A DNA stretch of 64,000 bases from JADKFD01 sp050250665. GTDB lineage: Bacteria > Pseudomonadota > Gammaproteobacteria > Xanthomonadales > SZUA-5. Each line of letters begins with the position of its first letter. Position 1 is the first letter of the stretch. A model generated the notes under the pieces. That model was not told where the DNA came from. It worked only from the letters and a program-made list of their open reading frames with translations, and ran no database searches. The DNA lies in NCBI GenBank assembly GCA_050250665.1, contig JBFWOF010000026.1, positions 1 through 64,000 on the forward strand, written 5' to 3'. A program made the translations under genes and the position numbers. Shown one piece after another: positions 45,060 to 54,184 of the stretch.

Positions 45060-47630
45060 CTACTGAGGCATGAACACTACGATGGCGTTGTAGCCGGCGT
45101 GCAGCAGGATGCACGGCAACAGATTGCCCGATCGCGAGAAGATCCAGGCTGCCGCCAACCCTACGGCGAATACCGGCAGCCAAGAGATGGCCGGATGCAC
45201 CACCGCAAAGAAACTCGCGCTCACCAGCGCCGACAGAGCGACCGACCAGTACTTTTCCATCGCTCTGAACAACAAGCCGCGGAACAGAAATTCCTCGACC
45301 ACCGGCGCCACCACAATGGTGACGATGGCGAGGCTGAGCCGGCCCTCACCTGCGGCCAGGAGAATGCGATTGGCTTCCAGTTGATCGATCCATGCCGCGG
45401 GTCCGAACTGGCCCAGGAGCCACAGATAACCCCGAGCAGCCAAGCCCAGAAAGCCAGCCAAGACCAGCGCGGCCGCAGCCCAGGCCAGGGTAGACACCTG
45501 CAGGGGGACGGGCATGAGGATGTCGCGCAGGCCGACACCGCGCTGGCGGTGCCAGCGCCAGACAAAAAAGGTCACGACGAGCGCACTGATTGTGGAGGCA
45601 TACAGAAAGGCCGTGGCGGAGGTTTGTTCGTGCAGAAATCCGGCGAGAATTGCGGTGAGGACAGCGACTACTTCCAGATGAACCACGATGGCGATCAGCG
45701 CACTCACCATGGTCGGCGGCACTTGTACCGGTTCGGAATCGGGATCGAAAAGATAAGCGACATGAGCGCGGAACTCGGTCCAGAGTGCGGCCGTGAACAC
45801 GCAGTTCATCAGCAATCCCGCAAACGCCAGTGCCCAGTTTCCCGTGAACACCGCAATGGCAAAGATCATGTTTCCTGCCGAAACCGCCAGACCCCGGCTG
45901 GCTTGCATCGGCATGACTTCGCCCGCTGGACTGAAGGTTGGAAAGACGGTCACCGCCTTCATCGCGGTCATTGCACCTGACGCGATCCAACAGATTCCGA
46001 TCAGGGCAATCTTGAGCGACTGTTCCGGGTTCAGTATCCCGACCACCACGAGACTGCAGAGAACGATCAAGGTGACAAAGGCCGCCAGCACCAACGCCTT
46101 GGTCCTGGCGACCTCGAGCAGGCTCTTTGGCCAGGTTGCCATCCATTCCAGTGCCGGCCCTTCGGACGCCAGCATCCGGGGTGCAGAAGTCATGATGATG
46201 TAGGCGCCAGCGCCAACGATCAGTCCCGCAAGTCGATGCCAGTCCAGGTTCGTATTGCGCAGCAGATTCCCGAGATTCATCAACTGCAGACCGACCAGCA
46301 ACAGTGGCGCCAGCAACATCTGGACAATCGCGCCGCGGTCACGTTTCAGCCAGAGCAACTCCTTGTGCAACAAGGGCCATCGCCGCCAGTGTGATGACAA
46401 GCTCTGACCCTGCGTACCGTTACGCCGTCGCGGCCCCTGGTCGCTGCCACCAAAGCCCGCTTCAAAACCGCGCCTGGTGCCCCAATGCATGCCGGCAAAG
46501 GCGATTGCACAGATCAGAGCGTTGGCGAGCAGCGACAGAGCCACCGCTCGCATCCAGGCTGCCTGCCCCGGGAAGCTCAAAAGCACTTCCGACGAGGGCA
46601 CCTCGGACCCGGGCCCGACCAGCCACAACGCAACCGCCCAGATCATTCCCGGCATGGAATAGCTCAGCAGTGGCAGCATCAACAGCAGCAACCCGATTCC
46701 GCCTGCCACCACCAGCCAGGCGCTGCGGTTGCGCGGCGTAACGCGCAACATGACCATCACTTCGATAAACTTGCTGACGATGGCAGCACTCACCGCAAAA
46801 GGAACCGCGATGGGAATCGCTGCAAATGCAAGGAGCACCGAGTCGTTGACGTATCCGGCGATCGCCATGATCAGCAGTGGACTCGCCATCAACATCGGAT
46901 TTGACACCAGGGGACGCAAGGCTTCCGCCACATAGACCCAGGGCTGACTGATCGGAAAATTCAGGTACCACTCCCAGATGGGGTGGCGGCGGCGATTCAA
47001 GTCAAAGGCGATGCTTTCACCCTGGAGTACCAGCGCCAGCCAGGCTGAAAGGCAGAGTAGCGAGATCAGGCGAAATGCCGTGTCGGTGAGCCCGTCGGAG
47101 CTGACTGTGTCCATCTCGTCGATCAGCAGGCCGTTCGGCTCCGCATCAAGCCGCTCTTTCAGACGCTGCAACCACTGCTCCTCGCTGCCGCCACGGCGGC
47201 GCACCAATCGGCTCGCTTCGCGGGTCAGTTCCTTGTCGACTTCGGCCCGACGTTCAACCACGGCACGCCGGGCTTCGTCCAGGGCGACACCCGACATCGC
47301 TTCGTCACCCTGCGCAGTTGGCGCCTCGGCAAGCCGGTCGAGTTCTTCGCGCGCTGCCCGATAGTCTTCAACGCGACGACTCAGACTCCAGGACACATTG
47401 AGTGCGCCGTGGACCTCCGACTCGGCCAAAGTGCCGATTCGAGCGCTGAAGCAGATCACCAGCGCCAGGGTCAAAATCATCATGCAGGCGCCCAGCACCG
47501 CCAGAACATGCACGATGCCGGGGCTCTTGCCGCGAACCTGGTGTGCCCTCAGGCGATTGCGCGCCTGCCGCGCAGCCATGCGCGTGATGGTCCACAACAC
47601 TCCGAGATTGGAGGGAAGGTCGCGCTTCAC
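45060..47630 (-). CDS. ABC-2 type permease fused to a CPBP intramembrane protease
   Basis: 856 residues. The N-terminal ~620 residues form a polytopic ABC permease: a first helix near 38-62, a soluble, charged helical periplasmic insert (~70-175) and many further helices. The C-terminal ~230 residues are a CPBP (Abi/Rce1-like) glutamic protease with all three motifs: EEFLFR (779-784), F808-x3-H812 (FFAVVH) and His844-x3-Asn848 (LLHAGYN). CPBP enzymes cut prenylated proteins or small peptides within the membrane. The ATPase gene directly upstream overlaps by 4 bp. Together they suggest a machine that cleaves and moves, or protects against, a hydrophobic peptide (inference). No substrate gene is evident. 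Confidence 0.85.
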   Translation of the reverse strand: MKRDLPSNLGVLWTITRMAARQARNRLRAHQVRGKSPGIVHVLAVLGACMMILTLALVICFSARIGTLAESEVHGALNVSWSLSRRVEDYRAAREELDRLAEAPTAQGDEAMSGVALDEARRAVVERRAEVDKELTREASRLVRRRGGSEEQWLQRLKERLDAEPNGLLIDEMDTVSSDGLTDTAFRLISLLCLSAWLALVLQGESIAFDLNRRRHPIWEWYLNFPISQPWVYVAEALRPLVSNPMLMASPLLIMAIAGYVNDSVLLAFAAIPIAVPFAVSAAIVSKFIEVMVMLRVTPRNRSAWLVVAGGIGLLLLMLPLLSYSMPGMIWAVALWLVGPGSEVPSSEVLLSFPGQAAWMRAVALSLLANALICAIAFAGMHWGTRRGFEAGFGGSDQGPRRRNGTQGQSLSSHWRRWPLLHKELLWLKRDRGAIVQMLLAPLLLVGLQLMNLGNLLRNTNLDWHRLAGLIVGAGAYIIMTSAPRMLASEGPALEWMATWPKSLLEVARTKALVLAAFVTLIVLCSLVVVGILNPEQSLKIALIGICWIASGAMTAMKAVTVFPTFSPAGEVMPMQASRGLAVSAGNMIFAIAVFTGNWALAFAGLLMNCVFTAALWTEFRAHVAYLFDPDSEPVQVPPTMVSALIAIVVHLEVVAVLTAILAGFLHEQTSATAFLYASTISALVVTFFVWRWHRQRGVGLRDILMPVPLQVSTLAWAAAALVLAGFLGLAARGYLWLLGQFGPAAWIDQLEANRILLAAGEGRLSLAIVTIVVAPVVEEFLFRGLLFRAMEKYWSVALSALVSASFFAVVHPAISWLPVFAVGLAAAWIFSRSGNLLPCILLHAGYNAIVVFMPQ

Positions 47631-48430
47631 AAAGGCCGATCACGTATCTGTGCGCGAAACCGCTCCAGGGCCGACATCGGTCTTGGCCTGGTCAACGCCA
47701 GAAACGCCTGCTCCAGGGAATCGGCCCCGGGCACCGATCGGGCAATCTCGGCCAGGACGCCCTGGGCGACGACGCCTCCTTCATGCAGGATCGCTATGTG
47801 CGAACACAGCTGCTCCACCTGGCCGATCAGGTGCGTAGAGAACAGGATCGTCGTTCCGGCACTGGCTTGTTCTCGAACAATCTCGAAGAACAGCCGCGTG
47901 CTTTCGACGTCCAGCCCATTCGTCGGTTCGTCGAGCACCAAAAGCTCGGGTTGATGGATCAATGCCAGCAACAAGCCCAGTTTTTTCTTCATGCCGCGCG
48001 AGTAGTCGTCGGCAAATCGGTCGAGTGCCTCTGTCAGCTGCATTCGAGCGATGAGCGGCTCCAGCCGCGAAACTTCCCGACTCGGATCCAGTCCGTGCAG
48101 CGCCGCTGCGAGCTCAAGAATGTCGCGTCCGCTCAGATAGCTGTGGAACATGGGTTCGTCAGGCAAGTAGCCAACCAGACGCTTGATCTCCAGGCGGTCG
48201 TCAAATGCGTCCAGTCCGGCCACGCACAACTGGCCGGGGAAAGGCTTGATGACTCCCATGAGAATTCTGAACAGGGTGGTCTTGCCGGCACCATTGGGGC
48301 CCAGCAATCCGAAAACCTGCCCGCGCTCAATCTGAAAGTCGACATTGCGCAGTGCCCATTTGTCGCCGAAGCGCTTGGTCAGTTGCGCAGCGTGAACCAT
48401 CGCCCCGGGGCTGGACTTGCTCGGCGTCAT
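47627..48430 (-). CDS. ABC transporter ATP-binding protein, partner of the permease-protease
   Basis: 267 residues. Walker A is GPNGAGKTT (44-52), the signature is YSRGMKKKLGL in place of LSGGQ, Walker B is LLVLDEPTNGLD and the switch His is in LFSTHLIGQVE. This fits ABC-2/CcmA-like exporters and NatA-type proteins. The start at 48430 (MTPSKSSPGAM) is preferred because the longer frame to 48568 begins in a Cys/Arg-rich sequence unlike the family. MVHAAQLTKRF at 48400 is an alternative. Coupled by a 4-bp overlap to the permease-protease. Confidence 0.9.
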   Translation of the reverse strand: MTPSKSSPGAMVHAAQLTKRFGDKWALRNVDFQIERGQVFGLLGPNGAGKTTLFRILMGVIKPFPGQLCVAGLDAFDDRLEIKRLVGYLPDEPMFHSYLSGRDILELAAALHGLDPSREVSRLEPLIARMQLTEALDRFADDYSRGMKKKLGLLLALIHQPELLVLDEPTNGLDVESTRLFFEIVREQASAGTTILFSTHLIGQVEQLCSHIAILHEGGVVAQGVLAEIARSVPGADSLEQAFLALTRPRPMSALERFRAQIRDRPL

Positions 48431-48659
48431 CTTTGATATCTCACGTGAAAGGCAAAGAGCGCGTCTTGAGATACCGCCCCCTGAGCAAGCAGCAAATCGT
48501 AACCTCCTGCAACACGAACAAACAAGCCGACACAATCTGCACCCATGACAGGGATCTAAGCCTGGCAAGCGCTTCGAGATGCGTGCCCCAGTGTCGCGCC
48601 AGTAGCCGGTTCAGCCCACATCTTGCAGAATCGCGGCCTTCGTCTTTGCCCATCCCGCC

Positions 48660-50387
48660 ATGACCACCGAAACACCCGTCGCCAACCACTTCATCCGCAC
48701 GCTGATCCGCGAAGACCGCGCCGCTGGCCGTCATGGCGGTCAGGTGGTCACGCGCTTTCCGCCGGAGCCCAATGGCTATCTGCATCTGGGGCACGCCAAG
48801 AGCATCTGCCTGAATTTCGGCATGGCGCGGGAGAACGGCGGCCGCTGCAATCTGCGTTTCGATGACACCAATCCGACCAAGGAAGACATCGAGTACGTCG
48901 AAGCGATCAAGGCTGACGTGCACTGGCTGGGCTTCGAGTGGGCTGCGCTGCGGCACGCCTCGGACTACTTCGAAGTGTTCTATCTCTGCGGCGAGAAGCT
49001 TATCCGCAAGGGCCTGGCCTATGTCTGCGATCTCAGCGCCGAGGAGGTTCGCGAGTATCGCGGCACGCTGACCCAGCCCGGCCGCAACAGCCCGTGGCGC
49101 GACCGCAGTGTCGACGAGAACCTGGATCTGTTCCGGCGCATGCGCGCGGGTGAGTTCGCCGACGGCTCGCATACGCTGCGCGCCAGGATCGACATGCGCT
49201 CGCCGAACATCAATCTGCGCGATCCGGCGCTGTATCGCATTCGCAAGGTGCCCCATCAGAACACCGGCGATGCCTGGTGCATCTATCCGATGTACGACTA
49301 CGCCCACTGCATTTCCGATGCGGTTGAAGGCATCACCCACTCGCTGTGCACGCTGGAATTCGAAGACCACCGACCGCTGTACGACTGGTGTCTGGATCAG
49401 TTGGATGTGATGGGCGATGCCAGCCTGACCGAACCGCTGCGGGCGCAGGGCCTGGACATGCAGGCTTCCCGCCCGCGCCAGACCGAGTTCGCCCGCGGCA
49501 ATCTCGATTACACGGTGATGAGCAAGCGCAAGCTGATCTCGCTGGTGCAGGAAGGGATGGTCGATGGCTGGGACGATCCGCGCATGCCGACGCTGATCGG
49601 CGCCCGTCGACGCGGATTCCCGGCGGCTGCCATTCGCGCCTTCTGGGAGCGCATGGGCTACAGCAAGCAGGTCGCCACCATCGAGTTCAGCGTGCTGGAA
49701 GGCGTGGTCCGCGAAGAACTCGATGTCAGCGCGGCGCGGCGCATGGCCGTACTTGATCCGATCAAGCTGGTGCTGAGCAATCTGCCGGAATCCCACGAGG
49801 AACTGCTGAACTTCGCCAATCATCCCAAGAACGAGGATTTCGGCAGCCGTCAGGTGCCGTTCTCGCGCGAGTTGTGGATCGAGCGCGAGGATTTCATGGA
49901 AGTACCGGCCAAGGGCTTCCATCGTCTGGTGCCGGGCGGCGAAGTGCGCCTGCGTGGCGCCGGCATCGTCCGCTGCGATGAGGTGATCAAGGATGCCGAT
50001 GGCCACATCGTCGAATTGCGCGGCAGCCTCGATCTGGAATCCCGCCCCGGCATGCCGGGCGCCGATCGCAAGATCAAGGGCACGATCCACTGGGTCAGTG
50101 CCGGCCACGCCCTCGCTGCCGAAGTGCGCCTGTACGACCGCCTGTTCGACGTGCCGGATCCGGATGACGACACCGACGGCAAGACCTACCGCGATCATCT
50201 GAATCCCGATTCCAAACGCGTGGTGCAAGCCTGGCTGGAACCGTCGCTGGCGGGCACCGAGCCCGAGCAGCGATTCCAGTTCGAGCGCCTGGGCTTCTTC
50301 GTGGCCGACCGCCGCGACCACAGCGGCGGGCATCCGGTCTTCAACCGCATCGTGACCCTGCGCGATTCCTACGCCAGGGGGCGGTGA
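48660..50387 (+). CDS. glnS: Glutaminyl-tRNA synthetase
   Basis: 575 residues, class I synthetase. The HIGH motif is PPEPNGYLHLGHAKS (~34-48) and the KMSKS motif is VMSKRKL (~287-293). RFDDTNPTKEDIEYVEAI and QNTGDAWCIYPMYDYAHCI are GlnS signatures. The C-terminal beta-barrel anticodon-binding part is complete (ends near residue 570). Divergent from the ABC gene across 229 bp. The start at 48660 (MTTETPVANHFIRTLIRED) matches the family. No strong ribosome site is visible upstream. Confidence 0.96.
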   Translation: MTTETPVANHFIRTLIREDRAAGRHGGQVVTRFPPEPNGYLHLGHAKSICLNFGMARENGGRCNLRFDDTNPTKEDIEYVEAIKADVHWLGFEWAALRHASDYFEVFYLCGEKLIRKGLAYVCDLSAEEVREYRGTLTQPGRNSPWRDRSVDENLDLFRRMRAGEFADGSHTLRARIDMRSPNINLRDPALYRIRKVPHQNTGDAWCIYPMYDYAHCISDAVEGITHSLCTLEFEDHRPLYDWCLDQLDVMGDASLTEPLRAQGLDMQASRPRQTEFARGNLDYTVMSKRKLISLVQEGMVDGWDDPRMPTLIGARRRGFPAAAIRAFWERMGYSKQVATIEFSVLEGVVREELDVSAARRMAVLDPIKLVLSNLPESHEELLNFANHPKNEDFGSRQVPFSRELWIEREDFMEVPAKGFHRLVPGGEVRLRGAGIVRCDEVIKDADGHIVELRGSLDLESRPGMPGADRKIKGTIHWVSAGHALAAEVRLYDRLFDVPDPDDDTDGKTYRDHLNPDSKRVVQAWLEPSLAGTEPEQRFQFERLGFFVADRRDHSGGHPVFNRIVTLRDSYARGR

Positions 50388-50393
50388 GGCGGG

Positions 50394-50428
50394 TTGTTGG
50401 TTGTTGGTTGTTGGTTGTTGGTTGTTGG
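50394..50428. repeat. Tandem heptamer array, five TTGTTGG units
   Basis: Five perfect units starting 6 bp after the glnS stop. It is roughly complementary to the CCGACAA array at 50655-50682, so the two bound the glnS-deaminase gap as an inverted pair. Between them lie a CACGCGGAGGCGCGGAG tract (50440), a REP hairpin (50503-50526) and a GTCCAGAC palindrome (50569-50586). Confidence 0.92.
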
Positions 50429-50502
50429 CAATAGCAGTTTCACGCGGAGGCGCGGAGATCGCGGAGAAGAGCCAGGTCCCTGGATGCAAGACGATCTGAG
50501 AC

Positions 50503-50526
50503 TGTGGGAGCGGCTTCAGCCGCGAT
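50503..50526. repeat. REP-like hairpin
   Basis: TGTGGGAGCGGCTTCAGCCG and CGAT, the same version as at 13133 and 34720. Confidence 0.85.
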
Positions 50527-50568
50527 GGCTTTGTTGACGCGAACCCGCGACGTACCCCTGGGAGCAGC

Positions 50569-50586
50569 GTCCAGACAAGTCTGGAC
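50569..50586. repeat. GTCCAGAC-AA-GTCTGGAC palindrome
   Basis: Identical to 13217-13234 and complementary-equivalent to 3703-3720 and 31094-31111. Confidence 0.85.
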
Positions 50587-50654
50587 CCACAGGAGCCGGC
50601 ACCTTTCACCTTCCGCCGTTCACGTTTAACCTCCCCCTCATTCCGGCATCAACA

Positions 50655-50682
50655 CCGACAACCGACAACCGACAACCGACAA
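50655..50682. repeat. Tandem heptamer array, four CCGACAA units
   Basis: Four perfect units ending 5 nt before the deaminase start codon, occupying the place of a ribosome-binding site. A single CAACAACCGACAACCAG also occurs near 2487, just past the folE2 stop. Confidence 0.92.
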
Positions 50683-50687
50683 CCAAG

Positions 50688-51251
50688 ATGATCCTCCCCG
50701 TCCAGATCCACCTCACCCTGCCTGCCTGGACCCAGCATGTGGTCGACATGGGCCGGCTCTACCCCACGGACGAGGAGCAGGTGCTGCTCGCCATCGAGCT
50801 GTCGCGGATGAACGTGGAGCAGAACAGCGGCGGTCCCTTCGGCGCGGCGGTGTTCACGGCCGAAGGCAGGCTGATCAGCATCGGCGTCAATCGGGTGATC
50901 CAGCAGAGTTGCTCGGCCGCTCATGCCGAGCTGATGGCCTACATGACCGCGCAACAGCGCCTGCAGCAATTCCGGCTCAATGCCAACGGCGAGAAGATCA
51001 CGCTGGCCACCAGTGCCCAACCCTGCTGCCAATGCTATGGAGCCACGGTGTGGGCCGGCATCAATCGCCTGCTGATCGGCGCACGCTCGGAAGACGTCGA
51101 AAGCCTGACCGGCTTTGATGAAGGCCCGCTGCCCGCCGATTGGGTGGGCGAACTGAATCGCCGCGGCATCGAAGTCCGGCAGGATATCTGCCGCGAGGCA
51201 GCGCGTTCGGCGCTGGCGCGCTATCGCGAGCTGGAAGGTCAGGTTTACTAG
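50688..51251 (+). CDS. Nucleoside/guanine deaminase-like protein (CDA fold)
   Basis: 187 residues of the zinc cytidine-deaminase-like fold. The active site is His79-Ala-Glu81 (AAHAELMAY), with Cys113 and Cys116 in QPCCQCYG. GGPFGAAVFTAEGRLIS is the usual preceding strand. The subfamily resembles guanine deaminase or tRNA-adenosine deaminase-like enzymes; the real substrate is undetermined. The start at 50688 has no Shine-Dalgarno: the space upstream is the CCGACAA array. It is followed by aroQ after 132 bp. Confidence 0.85.
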   Translation: MILPVQIHLTLPAWTQHVVDMGRLYPTDEEQVLLAIELSRMNVEQNSGGPFGAAVFTAEGRLISIGVNRVIQQSCSAAHAELMAYMTAQQRLQQFRLNANGEKITLATSAQPCCQCYGATVWAGINRLLIGARSEDVESLTGFDEGPLPADWVGELNRRGIEVRQDICREAARSALARYRELEGQVY

Positions 51252-51383
51252 CCGACCGCGCTCTGGCACCGGCCATACGCCACCGAATGTCGGAGATCAT
51301 GGCACGATCGCCGACGATCGTGTCTGGACAGCAGCCGCGCGCACCCGCAGACTACGCGACCTTCACCGACTGCAACTCAGTGC

Positions 51384-51821
51384 ATGGCGCGCATACTGCT
51401 GCTCAACGGCCCCAATCTCAACCTGCTCGGCAGCCGCGAGCCTGAGGTCTATGGGCGCACGACACTGGCCGAGATCGAAGCCAAACTGACGGCTCGCGCC
51501 GCCGATGCCGGTCACGAGCTGAGCTGCCTGCAAAGCAATGCCGAACACCTGCTGATCGAGCGCATCCACGCCGCACGCGCAGACGGCATCCGCTTCATCG
51601 TCATCAATCCGGGCGCTTTCACGCACACCAGCATCGCCCTGCGCGACGCCCTGATCGGCGTCGGCATTCCCTTCATCGAAGTGCACCTGAGCAATGTGCA
51701 TGCTCGCGAGGAATTCCGTCAGCGCTCCTATCTATCCGACGTCGCCGTGGGCGTGATCACCGGCCTCGGCGTCGACAGTTATCGCCTCGGACTCGACGCG
51801 GCCATCCGCCGCATCAGCTGA
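51384..51821 (+). CDS. aroQ: Type II 3-dehydroquinate dehydratase
   Basis: 145 residues. Third step of the shikimate pathway, dehydrating 3-dehydroquinate. Signatures are [20 protein letters not shown] at the N-terminus (catalytic Tyr in the VYGR lid), [16 protein letters not shown] and [17 protein letters not shown]. Length fits the dodecameric type II enzymes. In many gammaproteobacteria aroQ precedes accB and accC, as here, with 43 bp to accB. Confidence 0.96.
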   Translation: MARILLLNGPNLNLLGSREPEVYGRTTLAEIEAKLTARAADAGHELSCLQSNAEHLLIERIHAARADGIRFIVINPGAFTHTSIALRDALIGVGIPFIEVHLSNVHAREEFRQRSYLSDVAVGVITGLGVDSYRLGLDAAIRRIS

Positions 51822-51864
51822 GCCACTTTTAGCCAACGACAGCACGACTTCTGGGAGTCCGGCC

Positions 51865-52353
51865 ATGGCCATGGATATTCGCAAGATCAAAAAACTGATT
51901 GAGTTGCTGGAAGAATCAAATCTGGCCGAACTCGAAATCCGCGAGGGCGAGGAAACGGTGCGCCTGAGCCGCTGGCCCAAGAACCTGCCGATGATCAGCG
52001 CCGCCCCGCAGATGGCGCCGATCCAGGTGGCCTCCGATGCCCAGCAGCCGGCCCAGTCATCCGCGCCATCGATCCCGGGCGCCACCCATCAGTCCAAGCC
52101 GGCGGAGCCGGTACACGACGGTCAGGTGGTGCGCTCGCCGATGGTCGGCACGTATTACGCCGCCGCCTCACCCGGCGCCGCACCGTTCCTGAAGGTCGGC
52201 CAGCAGGTCAAGGTCGGCGACACCCTCGGCATCATCGAGGCCATGAAGATGTTCAACCCGATCGAAAGCGAAGTCAGCGGCACCGTGGTCAAGATCCTGG
52301 TCGAAAACGGCCAGCCGGTGGAATTCGACGAGCCGCTGGTGGTGATTCAGTGA
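51865..52353 (+). CDS. accB: Acetyl-CoA carboxylase biotin carboxyl carrier protein
   Basis: 162 residues. An N-terminal helical segment [20 protein letters not shown] is followed by an Ala/Pro/Gln-rich linker (~42-85) and the biotinyl domain (~86-162). The biotinylated Lys128 is in [12 protein letters not shown]. It carries CO2 between AccC and AccAD in fatty acid synthesis. The start at 51865 has GGGAG about 7 nt upstream; a second ATG at 51871 is possible. accC follows after an unusually long 153-bp spacer holding a strong hairpin. Confidence 0.96.
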   Translation: MAMDIRKIKKLIELLEESNLAELEIREGEETVRLSRWPKNLPMISAAPQMAPIQVASDAQQPAQSSAPSIPGATHQSKPAEPVHDGQVVRSPMVGTYYAAASPGAAPFLKVGQQVKVGDTLGIIEAMKMFNPIESEVSGTVVKILVENGQPVEFDEPLVVIQ

Positions 52354-52374
52354 TGCCAGCATTGTTCGGGACGC

Positions 52375-52460
52375 GGGACCCGGGACCCGGGACCCGGTAC
52401 AAGACAGCGCTCCGCAATGCGGTAGCTTCTGACTCTCCCGGGTCCCGGGTCCCGGGTCCC
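52375..52460. repeat. Perfect 23-bp inverted repeat of heptamers in the accB-accC spacer
   Basis: The left arm (52375-52397) consists of three and a bit GGGACCC heptamers. The right arm (52438-52460) is its exact complement. The loop is 40 nt. All pairs but the A-T steps are G-C. A GGTCCCGG run continues the right arm to 52469. It lies wholly between two cotranscribed genes, so the mRNA would carry a very stable stem 46 nt before the accC start. Confidence 0.95.
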
Positions 52461-52506
52461 AGGTCCCGGCTCCCAAGGTCACAAAGGTCCCGACGAGGCA
52501 ACCCCC

Positions 52507-53856
52507 ATGCTTGAGAAAATCGTCATTGCCAACCGTGGCGAGATTGCGCTGCGGGTGCTGCGCTCCTGTCAGGCGCTGGGCATCAAGACCGTGGCGGTGC
52601 ATTCGACGGTCGACCGCAACCTGAAGCATGTGGCCATGGCCGATGAGTCGGTCTGCATCGGTCCGCCGGCGCCCAAGGACAGCTATCTCAATATTCCGGC
52701 GCTGATCGCCGCGGCCGAAGTCACCGATGCCCAGGGCATCCACCCCGGCTATGGCTTTCTGTCCGAGAACGCCGATTTTGCCGAGCGCGTGGAGGAATCG
52801 GGCTTCGTCTTCATCGGGCCACGGCCGGAGACCATTCGCCTGATGGGCGACAAGGTGTCGGCGATCACCGCGATGAAGGAAGCCGGTGTGCCCTGCGTAC
52901 CAGGTTCGGGCGCGCCGCTGACCGACGATGCTGCCGAGAACGCCCGTATCGCCAAGGAAATCGGCTATCCGGTCATCATCAAGGCTTCCGGCGGTGGTGG
53001 CGGGCGCGGCATGCGCGTGGTTCACACCGAGATGGCGCTGCTGAATGCGGTGGCGATGACCCGCAGCGAAGCCAAGTCGGCTTTCAGCAACGATCAGGTG
53101 TACCTGGAGAAATTCCTCGAGAACCCGCGCCACATCGAAATCCAGGTGCTGGCCGACGGTCAGGGCAATGCCATCCATCTGGGTGAGCGGGATTGCTCGA
53201 TGCAGCGCCGGCACCAGAAGGTGATCGAGGAAGCGCCGGCGCCCGGCATCTCCGAAAAACAACGGGCCGAGATCGGTGCCGTCTGTGTCGAGGCTTGCAA
53301 GCGCATCGGCTATCGCGGCGCCGGCACCTTCGAGTTTCTGTACGAGCGCGGCAAGTTCTATTTCATCGAAATGAACACCCGCATCCAGGTCGAGCATCCG
53401 GTCACCGAGATGGTGACCGGCGTCGATCTGGTCACCGAGCAGATCCGCATCGCTTCGGGCGAGAAGCTGCGCTACCAACAGTCGGACATCGTGCTGCGCG
53501 GCCATGCCATCGAGTGCCGCATCAATGCCGAAGACCCGAACACCTTCATGCCCTCACCCGGCACGGTCACCCGCTATCACCCGCCCGGCGGCCCCGGCAT
53601 CCGCATGGAAACGCATCTGTACGACGGCTACCGCATTCCGCCGAACTACGATGCCATGATCGCCAAGCTGATCGCCCACGGCCCCGACCGCGCCACCGCC
53701 ATCGCCCGCATGCGCGTGGCCCTGAGCGAACTGGTCATCGACGGCATCAAGAGCAACATCCCGCTGCAGCAATCGAACATGCTCGACCAGATGTTCCAGG
53801 TCGGTGGTTTCAACATCCATTATCTGGAGCGCAGGCTGGCTGAGGCGCGCAAGTGA
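52507..53856 (+). CDS. accC: Acetyl-CoA carboxylase biotin carboxylase subunit
   Basis: 449 residues. ATP-dependent carboxylation of the biotin on AccB. It has an N-terminal Rossmann-like domain ([19 protein letters not shown]), an ATP-grasp with the Gly-rich loop [16 protein letters not shown] (~158-173), [18 protein letters not shown], the catalytic [14 protein letters not shown] (~291-304) and the C-terminal [14 protein letters not shown]. All expected motifs are present and the length is standard. GAGG lies 8 nt before the ATG at 52507. Confidence 0.97.
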   Translation: MLEKIVIANRGEIALRVLRSCQALGIKTVAVHSTVDRNLKHVAMADESVCIGPPAPKDSYLNIPALIAAAEVTDAQGIHPGYGFLSENADFAERVEESGFVFIGPRPETIRLMGDKVSAITAMKEAGVPCVPGSGAPLTDDAAENARIAKEIGYPVIIKASGGGGGRGMRVVHTEMALLNAVAMTRSEAKSAFSNDQVYLEKFLENPRHIEIQVLADGQGNAIHLGERDCSMQRRHQKVIEEAPAPGISEKQRAEIGAVCVEACKRIGYRGAGTFEFLYERGKFYFIEMNTRIQVEHPVTEMVTGVDLVTEQIRIASGEKLRYQQSDIVLRGHAIECRINAEDPNTFMPSPGTVTRYHPPGGPGIRMETHLYDGYRIPPNYDAMIAKLIAHGPDRATAIARMRVALSELVIDGIKSNIPLQQSNMLDQMFQVGGFNIHYLERRLAEARK

Positions 53857-53887
53857 CTGGGAGGCGGTAAAACGTCCAGAAGCAGTA

Positions 53888-54104
53888 AAACGTGAAATGT
53901 GAAACGTCAATTTGAAGCCGAAAGCCGTGGCCTTTGGCTCTTGTTGACGTTTTGCGTTTGACTCTGCGCACCTCTTCATTCGCTCCAACGCGACAATCTC
54001 TCCACTCCCTGTCCGACCCAACGAGACAATGAGGCATGAAACGTCAATTCAAAGCCAGGAACTTGTAACCCCCCGCTTTAATTGACGTTTTACGTTTCAC
54101 GTTT
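53888..54104. repeat. AACGTCAATT inverted repeat family between accC and prmA
   Basis: The arms at 53888-53912 (AAACGTGAAATGTGAAACGT then CAATT) and 54080-54104 match at 23 of 25 positions when inverted. Internal copies, TTGACGTTTTGCGTTTGACT (53944) and GAAACGTCAATTCAAAGCC (54038), make this a tandem pair of inverted units. It fills most of the 328-bp gap (53857-54184) and is AT-richer than its surroundings. Confidence 0.8.
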
Positions 54105-54131
54105 GACTCTGCACACCGCACACAGCACGCT

Positions 54132-54158
54132 GCGGCCAACGCGGCCAACGCGGCCAAC
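54132..54158. repeat. Tandem 9-mer, three GCGGCCAAC units
   Basis: Three perfect units, 26 bp before the prmA start codon. The sequence between them and the ATG is a C/A-rich run (ACCCACCC-like) without a Shine-Dalgarno. Confidence 0.9.
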
Positions 54159-54184
54159 CCCCACCACCACCCACAGACCCACCC

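Noticed and set aside
48441..50609. A 722-codon minus-strand open frame
   Set aside because: Antisense to glnS, which is complete and highly conserved.
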